Source: Nitrosospira sp. Nsp2
GTDB taxonomy: Bacteria > Pseudomonadota > Gammaproteobacteria > Burkholderiales > Nitrosomonadaceae
Reading direction: 5' to 3'
DNA: 64,000 nt
NCBI RefSeq assembly: GCF_003050965.1
Contig: NZ_QAOU01000002.1
Coordinates: forward strand, 496,001-560,000
The notes under the pieces were generated by a model. It was not told the origin of the DNA. It saw only the letters and a program-made list of their open reading frames with translations, and made no database searches. This document shows, one piece after another, positions 17,085-25,918 of the stretch. Position numbers and translations under genes: made by a program. Each line of letters begins with the position of its first letter. Position 1 is the first letter of the stretch.

Positions 17085-18632
17085 CTAAAGCCGGATGCCC
17101 GATTTGCCCGGCGCAAGAATCCCGTTTGGATCAAGCGCTTTCTTTAGAATTTTGTTGACGTTGCGCTGCACCGGGCCGTATGTATCGGCCACCTTATCCA
17201 TGAATGCCGTGTTGACGCGGTAGATTCCATATCCCTGTGCCGAAAACGTCGTCAGCAGCTCATCGAAGCACTCGTGCGCTGCCTTCACCTGCTCCGGGTT
17301 TGCCTTGTCGTACAAGACATCGACGACATGATGCATGTCGCGCATGCCGACAATGAATTCCCCGGAATAATCCAGCCCATGCTTGGCAAGAATTTGTTTG
17401 GTCAGGGTCATCTGTTTGAGCGTCTCGCTCCCGCGAGCCTGCGATACGGGCGCGAACCACATTGAGCCGCCGCCGCCGCGCCAGTTGTAGAGGGAAAATT
17501 CCTTGAGCGTCATTTCTCCGCTCATGAGCTTGGCCCGGTATTCAAACGCGGCGTCGCCTGCCGCTTCCTTCTCAGTCAATATCTTCGCCTTGCCGGATTT
17601 GCCAAACGCCTGTGTTACGATCTTCCAGTTCACGTCAATCTGTTCCTGTGTCCCATAGAGGGCCGCATACACGTTCCAGATTCCAAGATTGTGATCTTTC
17701 GTAATTTTACGAACAGCTTCATCCGGGATCGATCCAGGTCCGGTTACATAGTCGCCACGCCGCGCTTTGGTCGGGGCTTCGTACAATGCATGGGCTATGA
17801 CCACAGCATTGGGAATAACACTATTGATACGCAGCGGACGGATTGTTTCCACAATCTCCACGATATCCTGCTCATCCTGGTACTGAACGACGAACGGCTT
17901 GAAAACCGGTGGCGCAGGCATGAGCCAGAAACCGAATTTGGTGACGATTCCATAGTTGGACTGGGTAAAAATTCCATCAAGATAGGGACCGTATCCCCAT
18001 TTAAAAACCTGCCAGGTATTTGAGTTTGGCAGCGAGCCCATCCCGGTACGCAACACTTCGCCATTCGCCAGCACTACCTCCATTCCGCAGGCAAACATGA
18101 AATGCTCTCCATAGGGGGTATATCCGACTCCCCGGTCCAGCGTATTGCCTACCGGACCGGCAATGGCCGAGGGCGCTGGCATGGAAAGCCATAAGCCCAG
18201 CTTGTGCTCGGCGATATAGTCGTAGAGCTGTTTATAAGTGACGCCCGGTTCAACCAGGGCATAGGCCAGGTCCTTGTCGACTTCAAGAATACGATTCATG
18301 CGCTTGAGATCAAGCACCACCTGTCCGCGTTCGGCCGGTGCCGCTGAACCGTAACCCAAGTTCTTGCCGGTTGAGATGGGCCAGACAGGTACTTGGTACT
18401 TGTTGCAAATGCCCACGATCTTCTGGATCTGCTCCACCTTTGTGGCCATTATTGCCGCAGAAGGAGTGTGCCGCGAGTCCGGGACCGGCATCATGGTTTT
18501 GATGTAGGGGGCGAGTTGCTCAGCGGATACGAGCACAGCAGAATCTCCCAGTACGGCGCGAAAGGCGCTGATGGCGGCATCGAAAGTCTGTTCGGACACG
18601 CCGTGGGGCAACGCAATATATTTACTGGCCAT
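17085..18632 (-). CDS. 4-cresol dehydrogenase/eugenol hydroxylase-like flavoprotein subunit
   Basis: The 515-residue product belongs to the vanillyl-alcohol oxidase family. The FAD-binding half has VPVWPISTGKNLGYGSAAP and PAPSAIAGPVGNTLDRGVGY; the substrate half has YNWRGGGGSMWFAPVSQARG and the terminal LDPNGILAPGKSGI. Length matches PchF (about 521 aa) and EhyB. These enzymes take electrons from 4-alkylphenols, add water at the benzylic carbon, and pass electrons to a small cytochrome c, which is encoded 1 kb upstream in the same operon. Whether p-cresol, eugenol or a vanillyl alcohol is the substrate cannot be told. It has no signal peptide of its own; export might occur with a partner. The following gene starts 79 bp on. 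Confidence 0.88.
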   Translation of the reverse strand: MASKYIALPHGVSEQTFDAAISAFRAVLGDSAVLVSAEQLAPYIKTMMPVPDSRHTPSAAIMATKVEQIQKIVGICNKYQVPVWPISTGKNLGYGSAAPAERGQVVLDLKRMNRILEVDKDLAYALVEPGVTYKQLYDYIAEHKLGLWLSMPAPSAIAGPVGNTLDRGVGYTPYGEHFMFACGMEVVLANGEVLRTGMGSLPNSNTWQVFKWGYGPYLDGIFTQSNYGIVTKFGFWLMPAPPVFKPFVVQYQDEQDIVEIVETIRPLRINSVIPNAVVIAHALYEAPTKARRGDYVTGPGSIPDEAVRKITKDHNLGIWNVYAALYGTQEQIDVNWKIVTQAFGKSGKAKILTEKEAAGDAAFEYRAKLMSGEMTLKEFSLYNWRGGGGSMWFAPVSQARGSETLKQMTLTKQILAKHGLDYSGEFIVGMRDMHHVVDVLYDKANPEQVKAAHECFDELLTTFSAQGYGIYRVNTAFMDKVADTYGPVQRNVNKILKKALDPNGILAPGKSGIRL

Positions 18633-18647
18633 TATTTGGTCCCCTGG

Positions 18648-19658
18648 CTAAATGTCTATTACGAATGAGGTGAACCGGCCTGCCTTGTCGGGCCTGCCAC
18701 GCTTGACTCCGCCTGATTGGTATACATGGGCGCGCGCGGAGCAGGATTCATGACCCGCTTCGGCGCCTAGCGCGGCAGCCACTACTGCATACCCTACCGC
18801 TTCCACCCACCCGCTGGCATGCGGCTCATCGTTCTCGAAGGCGCTCCTTCGCTTTCCGGAGGCTGCTGTTTCGAGCCCTGGTTCCTGATTAACCGGAATC
18901 CATGCAGGGGTCGTGTCCCAGCCCAGCAATTGGCAGCCATCCGTTGGCGACACGCCAGCGCAATAAAGATAGGCCGGGTCGTGTCCGGATCCGGCGCCCT
19001 CGAGTCGCCAGGCTAGAAACCCGGGAGGAAATTTATTGGCCGTGCCCCGCTCTTCCGCCCCCTGAGTGGAAAAGAAATTCTCCACGATGGAAAAGCTGCG
19101 CTGGCTTTGGACGAGCCGCGCGGCGAGGATGCCGCCTGCGGCATGCGAAGGGGATGCGGCGGCCCAAACGTGCCTGAGTCCGGAAACGCGCGCGGCGCTC
19201 CCACGTACCAAAGCCTCGCCCGAAGAAGCATGAGAACCCAACGAAACCAAACCGCCGCCCGCGTTGCGCACCAGTTCGGTGAAGACCGCGGCGCTGCCAT
19301 CATCCATGACTGCGATCCATCGGGTATCGCGGAACGTCTCAAGCAAGTAGGCAACTTTCTCGTATTCGTTCAGCAATCCGTCTTTAAGCTTCATCACCTC
19401 CAGCCCACTTTGTGCGCCTCTTGCATCGGTTGCGGAAGTGGCATCGTGCCCTGTAGCGGCTCGGCGGGCGTTCGCGGCAAAGGCGGTGCGAGCTCCAGCT
19501 GCGAATTCGGCGTCAGCCGCCCCGCTCCCAAGCAACAGTCGCAGTCTTCCCGGCTTGCCCGCGGAAGCGGCCGCCGTTGTTATCGGCGAGATGCCCAGCG
19601 TCAGCAGCGTGCTTCCCATCAATGCGCCTTTCATGAGATTACGTCGATACACATCCAT
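18648..19658 (-). CDS. Tat-exported protein of unknown function in the phenol operon
   Basis: This 336-residue protein starts with a twin-arginine signal (YRRNLMKGALMGSTLLTLG) and is then Ala/Gly-rich. I do not recognise the family; no cofactor motif is obvious. Segments such as ARVSGLRHVWAAASPSHAAG and RTANKF-like stretches give no function. It sits between the cytochrome subunit (39 bp upstream) and the flavoprotein (15 bp downstream), so it is surely co-transcribed with both. It might help assemble or export the flavocytochrome, or bind the substrate in the periplasm; both are inferences from position. Confidence 0.75.
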   Translation of the reverse strand: MDVYRRNLMKGALMGSTLLTLGISPITTAAASAGKPGRLRLLLGSGAADAEFAAGARTAFAANARRAATGHDATSATDARGAQSGLEVMKLKDGLLNEYEKVAYLLETFRDTRWIAVMDDGSAAVFTELVRNAGGGLVSLGSHASSGEALVRGSAARVSGLRHVWAAASPSHAAGGILAARLVQSQRSFSIVENFFSTQGAEERGTANKFPPGFLAWRLEGAGSGHDPAYLYCAGVSPTDGCQLLGWDTTPAWIPVNQEPGLETAASGKRRSAFENDEPHASGWVEAVGYAVVAAALGAEAGHESCSARAHVYQSGGVKRGRPDKAGRFTSFVIDI

Positions 19659-19697
19659 GAGCTACTCTCCCCCGTTTGACTTCCCTTGGCAGCCTTT

Positions 19698-20024
19698 TCA
19701 GTTCGCCGAGATGTATTCGGCCAATTTTGTCAGAGACTCGTCGTCAATTTCTGCCGCGCGAAAAGATGGCATTGCCCGGTTTCCATTTCGTACAATAGTG
19801 CGGATATAAATGGGGGGAAGCGCACGGCCGCGAATGGCTGGCCCAACGCCCTGCTCGTGGCAATATGCACAGACCTTGGCATAGACCTCGGGCCCGTCTT
19901 TCCATACGAAGGCTCCACTGGGAGCAGGAGGAGCTGCAAATGAGGTTTTTGTCACGATTGCTGCAGCAATCGCTATCGCCATCATAAAACCACTCGCCAC
20001 GGCTGCGATCGCAATTTTCCTCAT
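19698..20024 (-). CDS. Small class I cytochrome c (flavocytochrome electron acceptor subunit)
   Basis: The 108-residue protein has a signal peptide (RKIAIAAVASGFMMAIAIAA) and a single haem site CAYCH (near residue 52), followed by GVGPAIRGRALPP and a Met ligand in NRAMPSFRAAEID. Size and order fit PchC or EhyA, the cytochrome subunit that accepts electrons from the flavoprotein at 17085-18632. It acts in the periplasm. It is the first gene of the operon, so the promoter should lie in 20025-20110. In an ammonia oxidiser the electrons could enter the existing cytochrome c pool; this is an inference. Confidence 0.88.
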   Translation of the reverse strand: MRKIAIAAVASGFMMAIAIAAAIVTKTSFAAPPAPSGAFVWKDGPEVYAKVCAYCHEQGVGPAIRGRALPPIYIRTIVRNGNRAMPSFRAAEIDDESLTKLAEYISAN

Positions 20025-20356
20025 ATCGCTGTCCTCCGGACGGGTGAAGAATAGTGCGTGAATATATTATTCGAGGAATGGAAGTCTATGTCTTATCCAT
20101 CGCTATCCGCACGCTTACATTGCAAGCGCGACATGACATCGCACCTCCAGAGCCTGCAAACCGGTACTTAACGATTCCTCTCGCGTGCCCACGCACCAAC
20201 TGATCGTCGCGCGGACGGATTTCTCGGCAGATACTCTGCCTCCTGCGATTTCAATATAGCTAAGGCGAGAAATAAAGTATAGAAAGTTTATCGATGCCCC
20301 CGTTTACATACCTTAAAGTTAAGCTAGCTTCATAGTCCAGCGTAATGGGGGAAAAA
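20025..20356. other. Promoter region of the phenol operon
   Basis: No gene is recognised. The first 100 bases upstream of the cytochrome gene probably carry the operon promoter. No regulator gene is adjacent. Confidence 0.4.
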
Positions 20357-20570
20357 ATGCGTGAGATCGGTCCTTCGAAGCCACGAACAAGCTTGGCACC
20401 TTGCTCGACTGGGTCGAGAATGGGGAAGAAGTTCTCATTACCCGGCATGGGAAAGCTGCAGCCCGCCTCATCCCCGATCCCACTGGTCCGATACCAGCAA
20501 GGCAATAGCGGCTGCACAGCGCATACGTTTACGGGCTCAACCACTTAAAAGCAAGTCTTTCAACTGGCAG
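20357..20570 (+). pseudogene. Decayed Phd/YefM-type antitoxin gene
   Basis: ATG 20357 starts MREIGPS, then the frame shifts to EATNKLGTLLDWVENGEEVL and ITRHGKAAARLIPDPTG, then again to AIAAAQRIRLRAQPLK and SKSFNWQ. This order matches Phd/YefM antitoxins (E-x-x-x-x-L-x-x-L-L, ITRHGKPVA, then the toxin-binding helix RLRAxxLKxxxFxW). Two frameshifts inactivate it. The expected VapC/Doc toxin gene is not seen downstream. Confidence 0.7.
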
Positions 20571-20682
20571 CTCTTGTTTCAATGTAGCAAAAGGAAGTCC
20601 TTTTACACTTCTCAATCTGGCGGAGTCACTCGAGTCGCCCTCTTGGCATACCTCGCTGATCGTTTTCCGGGCTACCAGGTTT

Positions 20683-21783
20683 TTACCCTCCCCGGCGGGC
20701 TGCCGGTGTGCCTACTTTCGCCGCCAAGTCCATCGCAAGCTGTCTGAGCGTTTCGTCTTCTTCCAGTCCATCCAGGAAGCGTTGGGGAATGCCAGACAGC
20801 CCGGTTTGGGCTCCGGCTAACGCTCCGGTCAGAATGGCGCGAGCCTGGTTTTGCCCTCCGCCATTCAGGGCGTGCAGCACAGCCGATTCAAAGTCGTGAG
20901 GGAAGCGGGCAGCCAAATAGTAGGCTGCGGGAAGCTGGTGGTAGATGGCGCAGGGCATGCCGTATACGAGGGACACCTTCCACGCGGGCTCTATCCGGAT
21001 GGCGGGATCTGCCGCGGCAGTGGAAATATACGATGGCGTCAGCAGCGCGTCAGGTGATGCGAACCTTCCTGCACGGGGAGGATCCGGATCGCCGGGGCGG
21101 GGTGGCTGTAGATCGGAGTGAGTCACCGCGTGGAAAGGCAGTTGGCCCGTCTTCACCAATTGCATCATGGTACTGGAGAGATTCTTGTCGAGCTTGTGCC
21201 CTTGGATCAGGAGGCCGAGCACGGCCCCGTAAGCCACCGTCATCGATAGCACGACATCGTCGGTTTGGGTAAGGCGAGCATTATCGGAAATGGCGGTGGC
21301 CAGTTCGTGCGGTTGCATCGCATAGCGAACCGCCAGGGCAAGTGTTCGTTCTATGGCTTCGGTAGTATCGGCATTCCCGCCAGTTTGTCCCCATGGCAGT
21401 CCCTCCTCGACGCGCTTGCGCCAGGCGTTGCGGATGGATTGGCTGGTGTATCCGCCGGGTCCGTTCGCCGGAGTACCGTCAAGCAAGGGAAACAGCTCTT
21501 CGTCCATTCGCCTGCAGAAATCCGCTTCGTCATAACCACCTCGCTCGACGAGCGAGCGGAGCATGAGCCTGAGAATAATGCCTGCCTGCGACAACTGGCC
21601 TGCTTTCAGCCCTTCATGGTAGCGGCCGGGCTTGGGATCAGTATAAGTCGTGATCCAGTCACCGTAGTCGCGGTGAAGCTCCTCGAGGTCATAGTACCAG
21701 TGAGGTCCAACTCCAAGGGCGTCTCCGATAAAGGCGCCCATGATCGCGCCGGCGGCTCGATCTTGAATGGTGGGTTCAGCCAT
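20683..21783 (-). CDS. ADP-ribosylglycohydrolase-family protein lacking the second metal motif
   Basis: The 366-residue protein has the N-terminal family motif GAIMGAFIGDALGVGPHWYY and the overall helical architecture of ADP-ribosylglycohydrolases, including ARLTQTDDVVLSMTVAYGAV. In active enzymes a second site, usually GGDTDTIA, supplies two magnesium-binding Asp. Here the matching segment reads NGGGQNQARAILTGALAGAQ, with no Asp, so catalysis as classically described is doubtful. Some relatives act as ligand-binding proteins or on other substrates. The start at 21783 follows a strong AGGAGGATC site. It is a single gene; neighbours give no hint of a target. Confidence 0.8.
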   Translation of the reverse strand: MAEPTIQDRAAGAIMGAFIGDALGVGPHWYYDLEELHRDYGDWITTYTDPKPGRYHEGLKAGQLSQAGIILRLMLRSLVERGGYDEADFCRRMDEELFPLLDGTPANGPGGYTSQSIRNAWRKRVEEGLPWGQTGGNADTTEAIERTLALAVRYAMQPHELATAISDNARLTQTDDVVLSMTVAYGAVLGLLIQGHKLDKNLSSTMMQLVKTGQLPFHAVTHSDLQPPRPGDPDPPRAGRFASPDALLTPSYISTAAADPAIRIEPAWKVSLVYGMPCAIYHQLPAAYYLAARFPHDFESAVLHALNGGGQNQARAILTGALAGAQTGLSGIPQRFLDGLEEDETLRQLAMDLAAKVGTPAARRGG

Positions 21784-22194
21784 GGTTCTGATCCTCCTGT
21801 GGTTAAACTGGATTTCGGAACAAATAAGTTGGAAACGTACGTTTGGGCCGGACTGCACACGTCCGCTCCCAGTGGAGATGCTATCGCGAATAGACTACTA
21901 GCGGCGAACGCTCTTCAATCGCTTCGCTCCCTGCTACTGGCGGTTAAAATACGCGTATTGGCGCAATACCCGGTCCGTATTTTCTTCATCGGCTCTCAAG
22001 CCCTGGGCCCATGCACGGGAAGCCATGTCCCCCGCTACACTAGGAAATGGAGCGACATTCGCTTTCCCAAGTGAACAGGGATCTACGCGATTTACGACGG
22101 CATAATAAAATATATCTTCGAGCACTTCTGTGCGAGAGTCGGGATAGTCCGGCTTGGACACGAATAGAACATGGAAAATGAGAAGATGCCCCCC
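21784..22194. other. Region with a doubtful minus-strand frame
   Basis: A 102-codon minus-strand frame (21934-22242) encodes LLIFHVLFVSKPDYPDSRTE and a charged tail, but resembles nothing I know and overlaps the pseudogene that follows. I see no other feature. Confidence 0.3.
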
Positions 22195-22600
22195 GAGCAA
22201 AGCGGCATCCGCAGCACATGACCCTGTGCGCGACGTTCTCAACGATGCGCGCTATGCGCCGTGACGAGACGAGGCGCTCCAGCGCGGCTATGCTTCAGTG
22301 ATTTCGCTGCCCGGTTCGCGTGGACGGGACGGTGACGGGCGCGCTAATGATATACGCGGCGAAACCGGACGCGTTCGACGACGAGGAACGGCGGCTACTC
22401 GTCGAAACCGCGTCGGCCGTGGCTTTGGCATCTCCTCACTACGGGTGAGTCAGAAGGCGGGGGAGGCCGATGACTATCTGGCGCATGGCCAACTACGACG
22501 AGCTGACCGGTCTGCCGAACCGGTGCGGCTGCGCGAGCTTCTCGCTCAGATGATCGTCAACTGCGGCAGAGGAATAGGCCGTTCGCACTGCTAACTGAGC
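22195..22600 (+). pseudogene. Broken GAF-GGDEF diguanylate cyclase gene
   Basis: Plus-strand traces read HDPVRDVLNDARYAP, stop, RDEALQRGYASVISLP, frameshift, VDGTVTGALMIYAAKPDAF and DDEERRLLVETASAVALA, frameshift, then MANYDELTGLPNR, the start signature of a GGDEF domain. The first part is the end of a GAF domain. Stops and frameshifts are frequent and the GGDEF core itself is missing. Confidence 0.75.
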
Positions 22601-22672
22601 ATTGGACGATTCACGATTTCTCACGAACGTCACCGATCGGACCGGTTGAAAAGGATTTCCCAAGAATAAAAA

Positions 22673-22822
22673 ATGCATGTGAAAATTTTTGTAGTTATAT
22701 TTTTGATTATTTCGTGGCTAGCCAGTTGTGCGACTAGTCCCTCTTCGAGCCGGTCAGGACAAAATGACGAATGTGCTTTAGCAGGAAGGGCGTTCGTCTA
22801 CTCCTGCATCAGTCGGAGGTAG
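22673..22822 (+). CDS. Very small lipoprotein
   Basis: This 49-codon frame begins with MHVKIFVVIFLIISWLASC, a basic start, a hydrophobic core and a lipobox (LASC) that predicts lipid-modified Cys19. The mature part is about 30 residues, Ser-rich and with two further Cys (DECALAGRAFVYSCISRR). An AAGGA motif lies upstream at a rather long distance. It lies in otherwise decayed DNA, so the intact lipoprotein signal is notable. No family recognised; small entericidin-like lipoproteins have a similar layout. Confidence 0.5.
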   Translation: MHVKIFVVIFLIISWLASCATSPSSSRSGQNDECALAGRAFVYSCISRR

Positions 22823-23601
22823 TTCAGGAAGTTTGCCCTGTGTCATTAATATCTTTCGCGCTGCCAGGTAGGCACCAGAAGAACGATCGAGCTAACGGCC
22901 GCAAGGCTGTAAAACGGGCTCTGGTGATATGAGGTCTGGAAGCATGGAACGGAAAAACAGAAACACGATTTTACGTATTTCTGTAAATACGAGGGGGTGA
23001 GGTCAAGCTTGGGAGGACCAAATTCTGCGCGGAAGCTCGTTCCGGGGGTAGGTAAAATCACTTGTGCTAGAGCCTCAACGAGTGCCACTTCCGCTTCAAT
23101 TTCTAGTGTCCTGCTCCAACGTCACCACGGGGCGCAAATCGCCGCCTTACCGCATACGCTCGTGGAGAATAAAGTGTCAATATGGTAGCAACGAAACAAG
23201 GGCGGCCGGTCACTAGATCCTGACCTAATCTCTCGAGTTGTTGGTAGGCCCTCCAGATTCAAACTGGCGACCAGCGGATTCAAAGTCGTTCCCACGCCCG
23301 CTGCGATGCTTCAGGAGGGGCACTCATAAAAAAATACTTGCGCTCATTTCGAAAATGCCAACGGTGATTGCCGTGACAACCCCAATGCTTAATCAGTAGC
23401 AATCACTGTTCTGCTTGAGGGTTCAACCGAGTATATGTCATCTGAATAGTAGCAAGCACAGTTTTTTGACAGGAGTTACCCCCGAAGTTACTCCTCAAAA
23501 TACCGCTGTCGACGTTGTACCAATCCATTTTTTAGTAATGGTAAATTTCCGTTCTCGCCACTTCCTGGTTATCCAATCTTTCTCTGAGAAGAATTTTCAC
23601 A
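22823..23601. other. Decayed region, no gene recognised
   Basis: Only short frames occur on both strands. The segment GGAGTTACCCCCGAAG with TTACTCC near 23473-23497 resembles the sequence just upstream of the integrase pseudogene (55994-56016). It may be the trace of another integrase control region. Confidence 0.4.
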
Positions 23602-24240
23602 CTAGGCTGGAGCAAGCATCGGAAACAGTGCACGTAACCCAGTGGCCATCATTTCTACGGCTATCGCCGCAAGGATAAATCCTCCAACGCGCTGTACTAC
23701 ATCCATAGTGGATTGCCGAATCTTCTTTTCCGCCTGACTAGCCATGTAAAAAGTTATCCAGCATACGATACCTACGATAAGGATAGGCACCACCACATGA
23801 ATCAAATCGACATAGGTCTGCCATGCGCTGTTTCCCATGACATAGCTGAATGCGGCCGGACCGGCCAGCAGTGGTACAGCTAAAGGGACAATTGCCGCTT
23901 CTCGAACCCCGTCTTCATTAGCGATACTGGGCGATCCCTTGAAGGTTGATTCCTTCCCAAGAACCATTGCTATTGCCAGCAATAAGACAATGACTCCTCC
24001 GCCAACTTGCATCGCTCCCAGCGATATGCCGAGCAATCCTAAAATAGGCATCCCCAGAAATGTCGCCACCAGCAACGCCATGGTGACGCTCAACCCAATA
24101 GTCCTGGCAAAGCGGCCCTTGCTGCGTAGATCAAAACCCTCCGTAGCGGCGAGAAAGACGGGGATCATGGAAACAGGCCCCATCAGCACGAACAGCGTGA
24201 TGGTTTTCTTGAGAGTTAAAGCCAAAATTGAAAGCATCAT
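23602..24240 (-). CDS. MarC family integral membrane protein
   Basis: The 212-residue protein has six predicted membrane helices and the MarC features: FVLMGPVSMIPVFLAATEGF near the start, GGGVIVLLLAIAMVLG, and a conserved VPLLAGPAAFSYVM re-entrant-like segment. Length is typical (about 210). MarC proteins are inner-membrane proteins whose transport function is still unsettled; they do not confer the multiple resistance their name suggests. The gene stands alone, with ATG ATG at the start. The 3' side is decayed DNA. Confidence 0.9.
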   Translation of the reverse strand: MMLSILALTLKKTITLFVLMGPVSMIPVFLAATEGFDLRSKGRFARTIGLSVTMALLVATFLGMPILGLLGISLGAMQVGGGVIVLLLAIAMVLGKESTFKGSPSIANEDGVREAAIVPLAVPLLAGPAAFSYVMGNSAWQTYVDLIHVVVPILIVGIVCWITFYMASQAEKKIRQSTMDVVQRVGGFILAAIAVEMMATGLRALFPMLAPA

Positions 24241-24625
24241 CTAGCGTGAATGGGTGAAATATTGTGCGCCCATACGGACGCAGAATTGGTGTTTATTCTT
24301 CTCAAAGTGGACGCTCAACATTTAATAATAACGACACCAGTAGAGGTGACAACTATCCTCAAAATGAAAGCGGCTACGGATGGCATCCGCTCAGACTGAC
24401 GTTCAGCCCGGTATCAAATTGTTTTTCAAGCATGCTATAAACAGGTTTTTCAACAGAATTGACAGACAGGCAACCTTGAACTTTCCGAAGCTGAGGTTCA
24501 GAACATGTTTACCACCCCCAATTCAAAACCTGTCAAACTTGTGTTTTATACTCTTTAAGCTATAAAGAAAATCGCACGATTGTACTAAGGCCAGAACAAG
24601 ATCAACAGCTTGAAGGGAAAGACCG
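24241..24625. other. Intergenic region before the cysteine protease
   Basis: No gene recognised. It should hold divergent promoters of marC and the protease gene. Confidence 0.4.
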
Positions 24626-25807
24626 ATGAACCTGTCTGAATACATCCACGCTACCAGCCGCCCCTACAGCTCTCTTTTGAAAGAACTTACCATCTGGGGA
24701 AAGCTTTTCTCGTCAAAACAGCTCGCGTTCAACATGCAGACGCAGACTGCGTCTAACTGGTGTTGGGCTGCAGCGTCAGCAAGCGTATCTCATTTCTATT
24801 GGTGGTGGAGCACGTGGACTCAATGCCGAGTGGCGAACGGAGAGCTTGGTCATAGCGATTGCTGCAATAGCCCTGTCCCAGCCCCATGTAATGTCCCTTG
24901 GTATCTCGACAGGGCCCTCACGCGTACCAATAACTTCGTAAGCACGCTGGGGCAAGGAAGCTTTCAGCAGGTAAAAGCGGAAATCGATGCATGCAGGCCC
25001 GTAGGCGCGAGAATTGGCTGGAACGGCGGCGGAGGCCATTTCATTGTGATTCACGGTTACAGCCGCATTCTCGATCTGGAATACTTCGATATCGACGACC
25101 CGATATATGGCAAGAGTCATATGACAGTATCGGATTTTGCCAGCAACTACCAGGGAAGCGGAACCTGGACGCATACCTATTTCACCAAGAGCTATTTTAA
25201 AATGCCAATAAAATATCTGATCCCGGTAGAGCCAATTCTTCGCCGTATCTGGGAAGCCCGTCCACTATTGCAGCTGAAACAGGGAAAAATTTCGGCTTCG
25301 GAGTCGGCAGAAGCGCGGGCAAGTCGAGACGCGGCCGATGAAGAACGCGCGGCATTGGGTATGGCTCATCGCGTGTATTCGCTAGGGCTGGACTCACTAC
25401 TAGGACAACGGGAGGCTGCCCCGGATCCTGTGGCGCTACGGGTTTTTGAAACTGTGGAAGGCACGCCCCAGGCCTTTTATGATGTCACTGAAGAAGCAGA
25501 ACCTCGCGTTCTGCAAATGTCGGCAGCAAAGCGGCGGCTGGATTTGTTTTCCCGAGGGCTATCCGAAGTTCTTGCCACAATCGGCAAAGGGGATCAGGAA
25601 GCTGAGCTACGGGTATTTCAGGTGCCGGGACTTAATTTCGAGGCGTTATGGATTAGTTATGAAGGCGAAGGACAGGATGTGCTCATTCCATTGCATACAG
25701 TAGGCCGGTTGGCTCAATACAAGCCGGTGTTCTGGAACGAAGCCTTGGACGCGTTACGGGAAGCCGCCCGGCCGTTAGCCGATATGGATGATACGATGGG
25801 AGCTTGA
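24626..25807 (+). CDS. AvrRpt2-like papain-fold cysteine protease
   Basis: The first 200 residues of this 393-residue protein match the C70/AvrRpt2 and C39-like papain fold: MQTQTASNWCWAAASASVSH with catalytic Cys46, GARIGWNGGGGHFIVIHGYS with His138, and FDIDDPIYG with the Asp (about 155-158). A DCC cysteine pair precedes NVPWYLDRAL. The remaining 190 residues are helical and mixed, without a known domain. There is no signal peptide or glycine-type leader. AvrRpt2 is a plant-pathogen effector, but relatives are widespread in soil and gliding bacteria, with unknown targets. The gene is single and ends at a hairpin (25853-25882). Start ATG 24626 follows GAAGGGAAAG. Confidence 0.75.
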   Translation: MNLSEYIHATSRPYSSLLKELTIWGKLFSSKQLAFNMQTQTASNWCWAAASASVSHFYWWWSTWTQCRVANGELGHSDCCNSPVPAPCNVPWYLDRALTRTNNFVSTLGQGSFQQVKAEIDACRPVGARIGWNGGGGHFIVIHGYSRILDLEYFDIDDPIYGKSHMTVSDFASNYQGSGTWTHTYFTKSYFKMPIKYLIPVEPILRRIWEARPLLQLKQGKISASESAEARASRDAADEERAALGMAHRVYSLGLDSLLGQREAAPDPVALRVFETVEGTPQAFYDVTEEAEPRVLQMSAAKRRLDLFSRGLSEVLATIGKGDQEAELRVFQVPGLNFEALWISYEGEGQDVLIPLHTVGRLAQYKPVFWNEALDALREAARPLADMDDTMGA

Positions 25808-25852
25808 CAGGTTGCCGCGAACGGAGACATATCCAGAGCACGCATCCTGAAA

Positions 25853-25882
25853 ACAAAGGGGGCGAAAAAAACGCTCCCTTTG
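25853..25882. terminator. Hairpin between convergent genes
   Basis: CAAAGGGGGCG and CGCTCCCTTTG pair with one mismatch position around an A7 loop. It lies between the protease gene and the convergent CHRD gene. No long T-run follows, so termination is likely but not certain. Confidence 0.45.
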
Positions 25883-25918
25883 CTGTACATAAAGTCTACT
25901 TATAAAGTCAACTGATAT

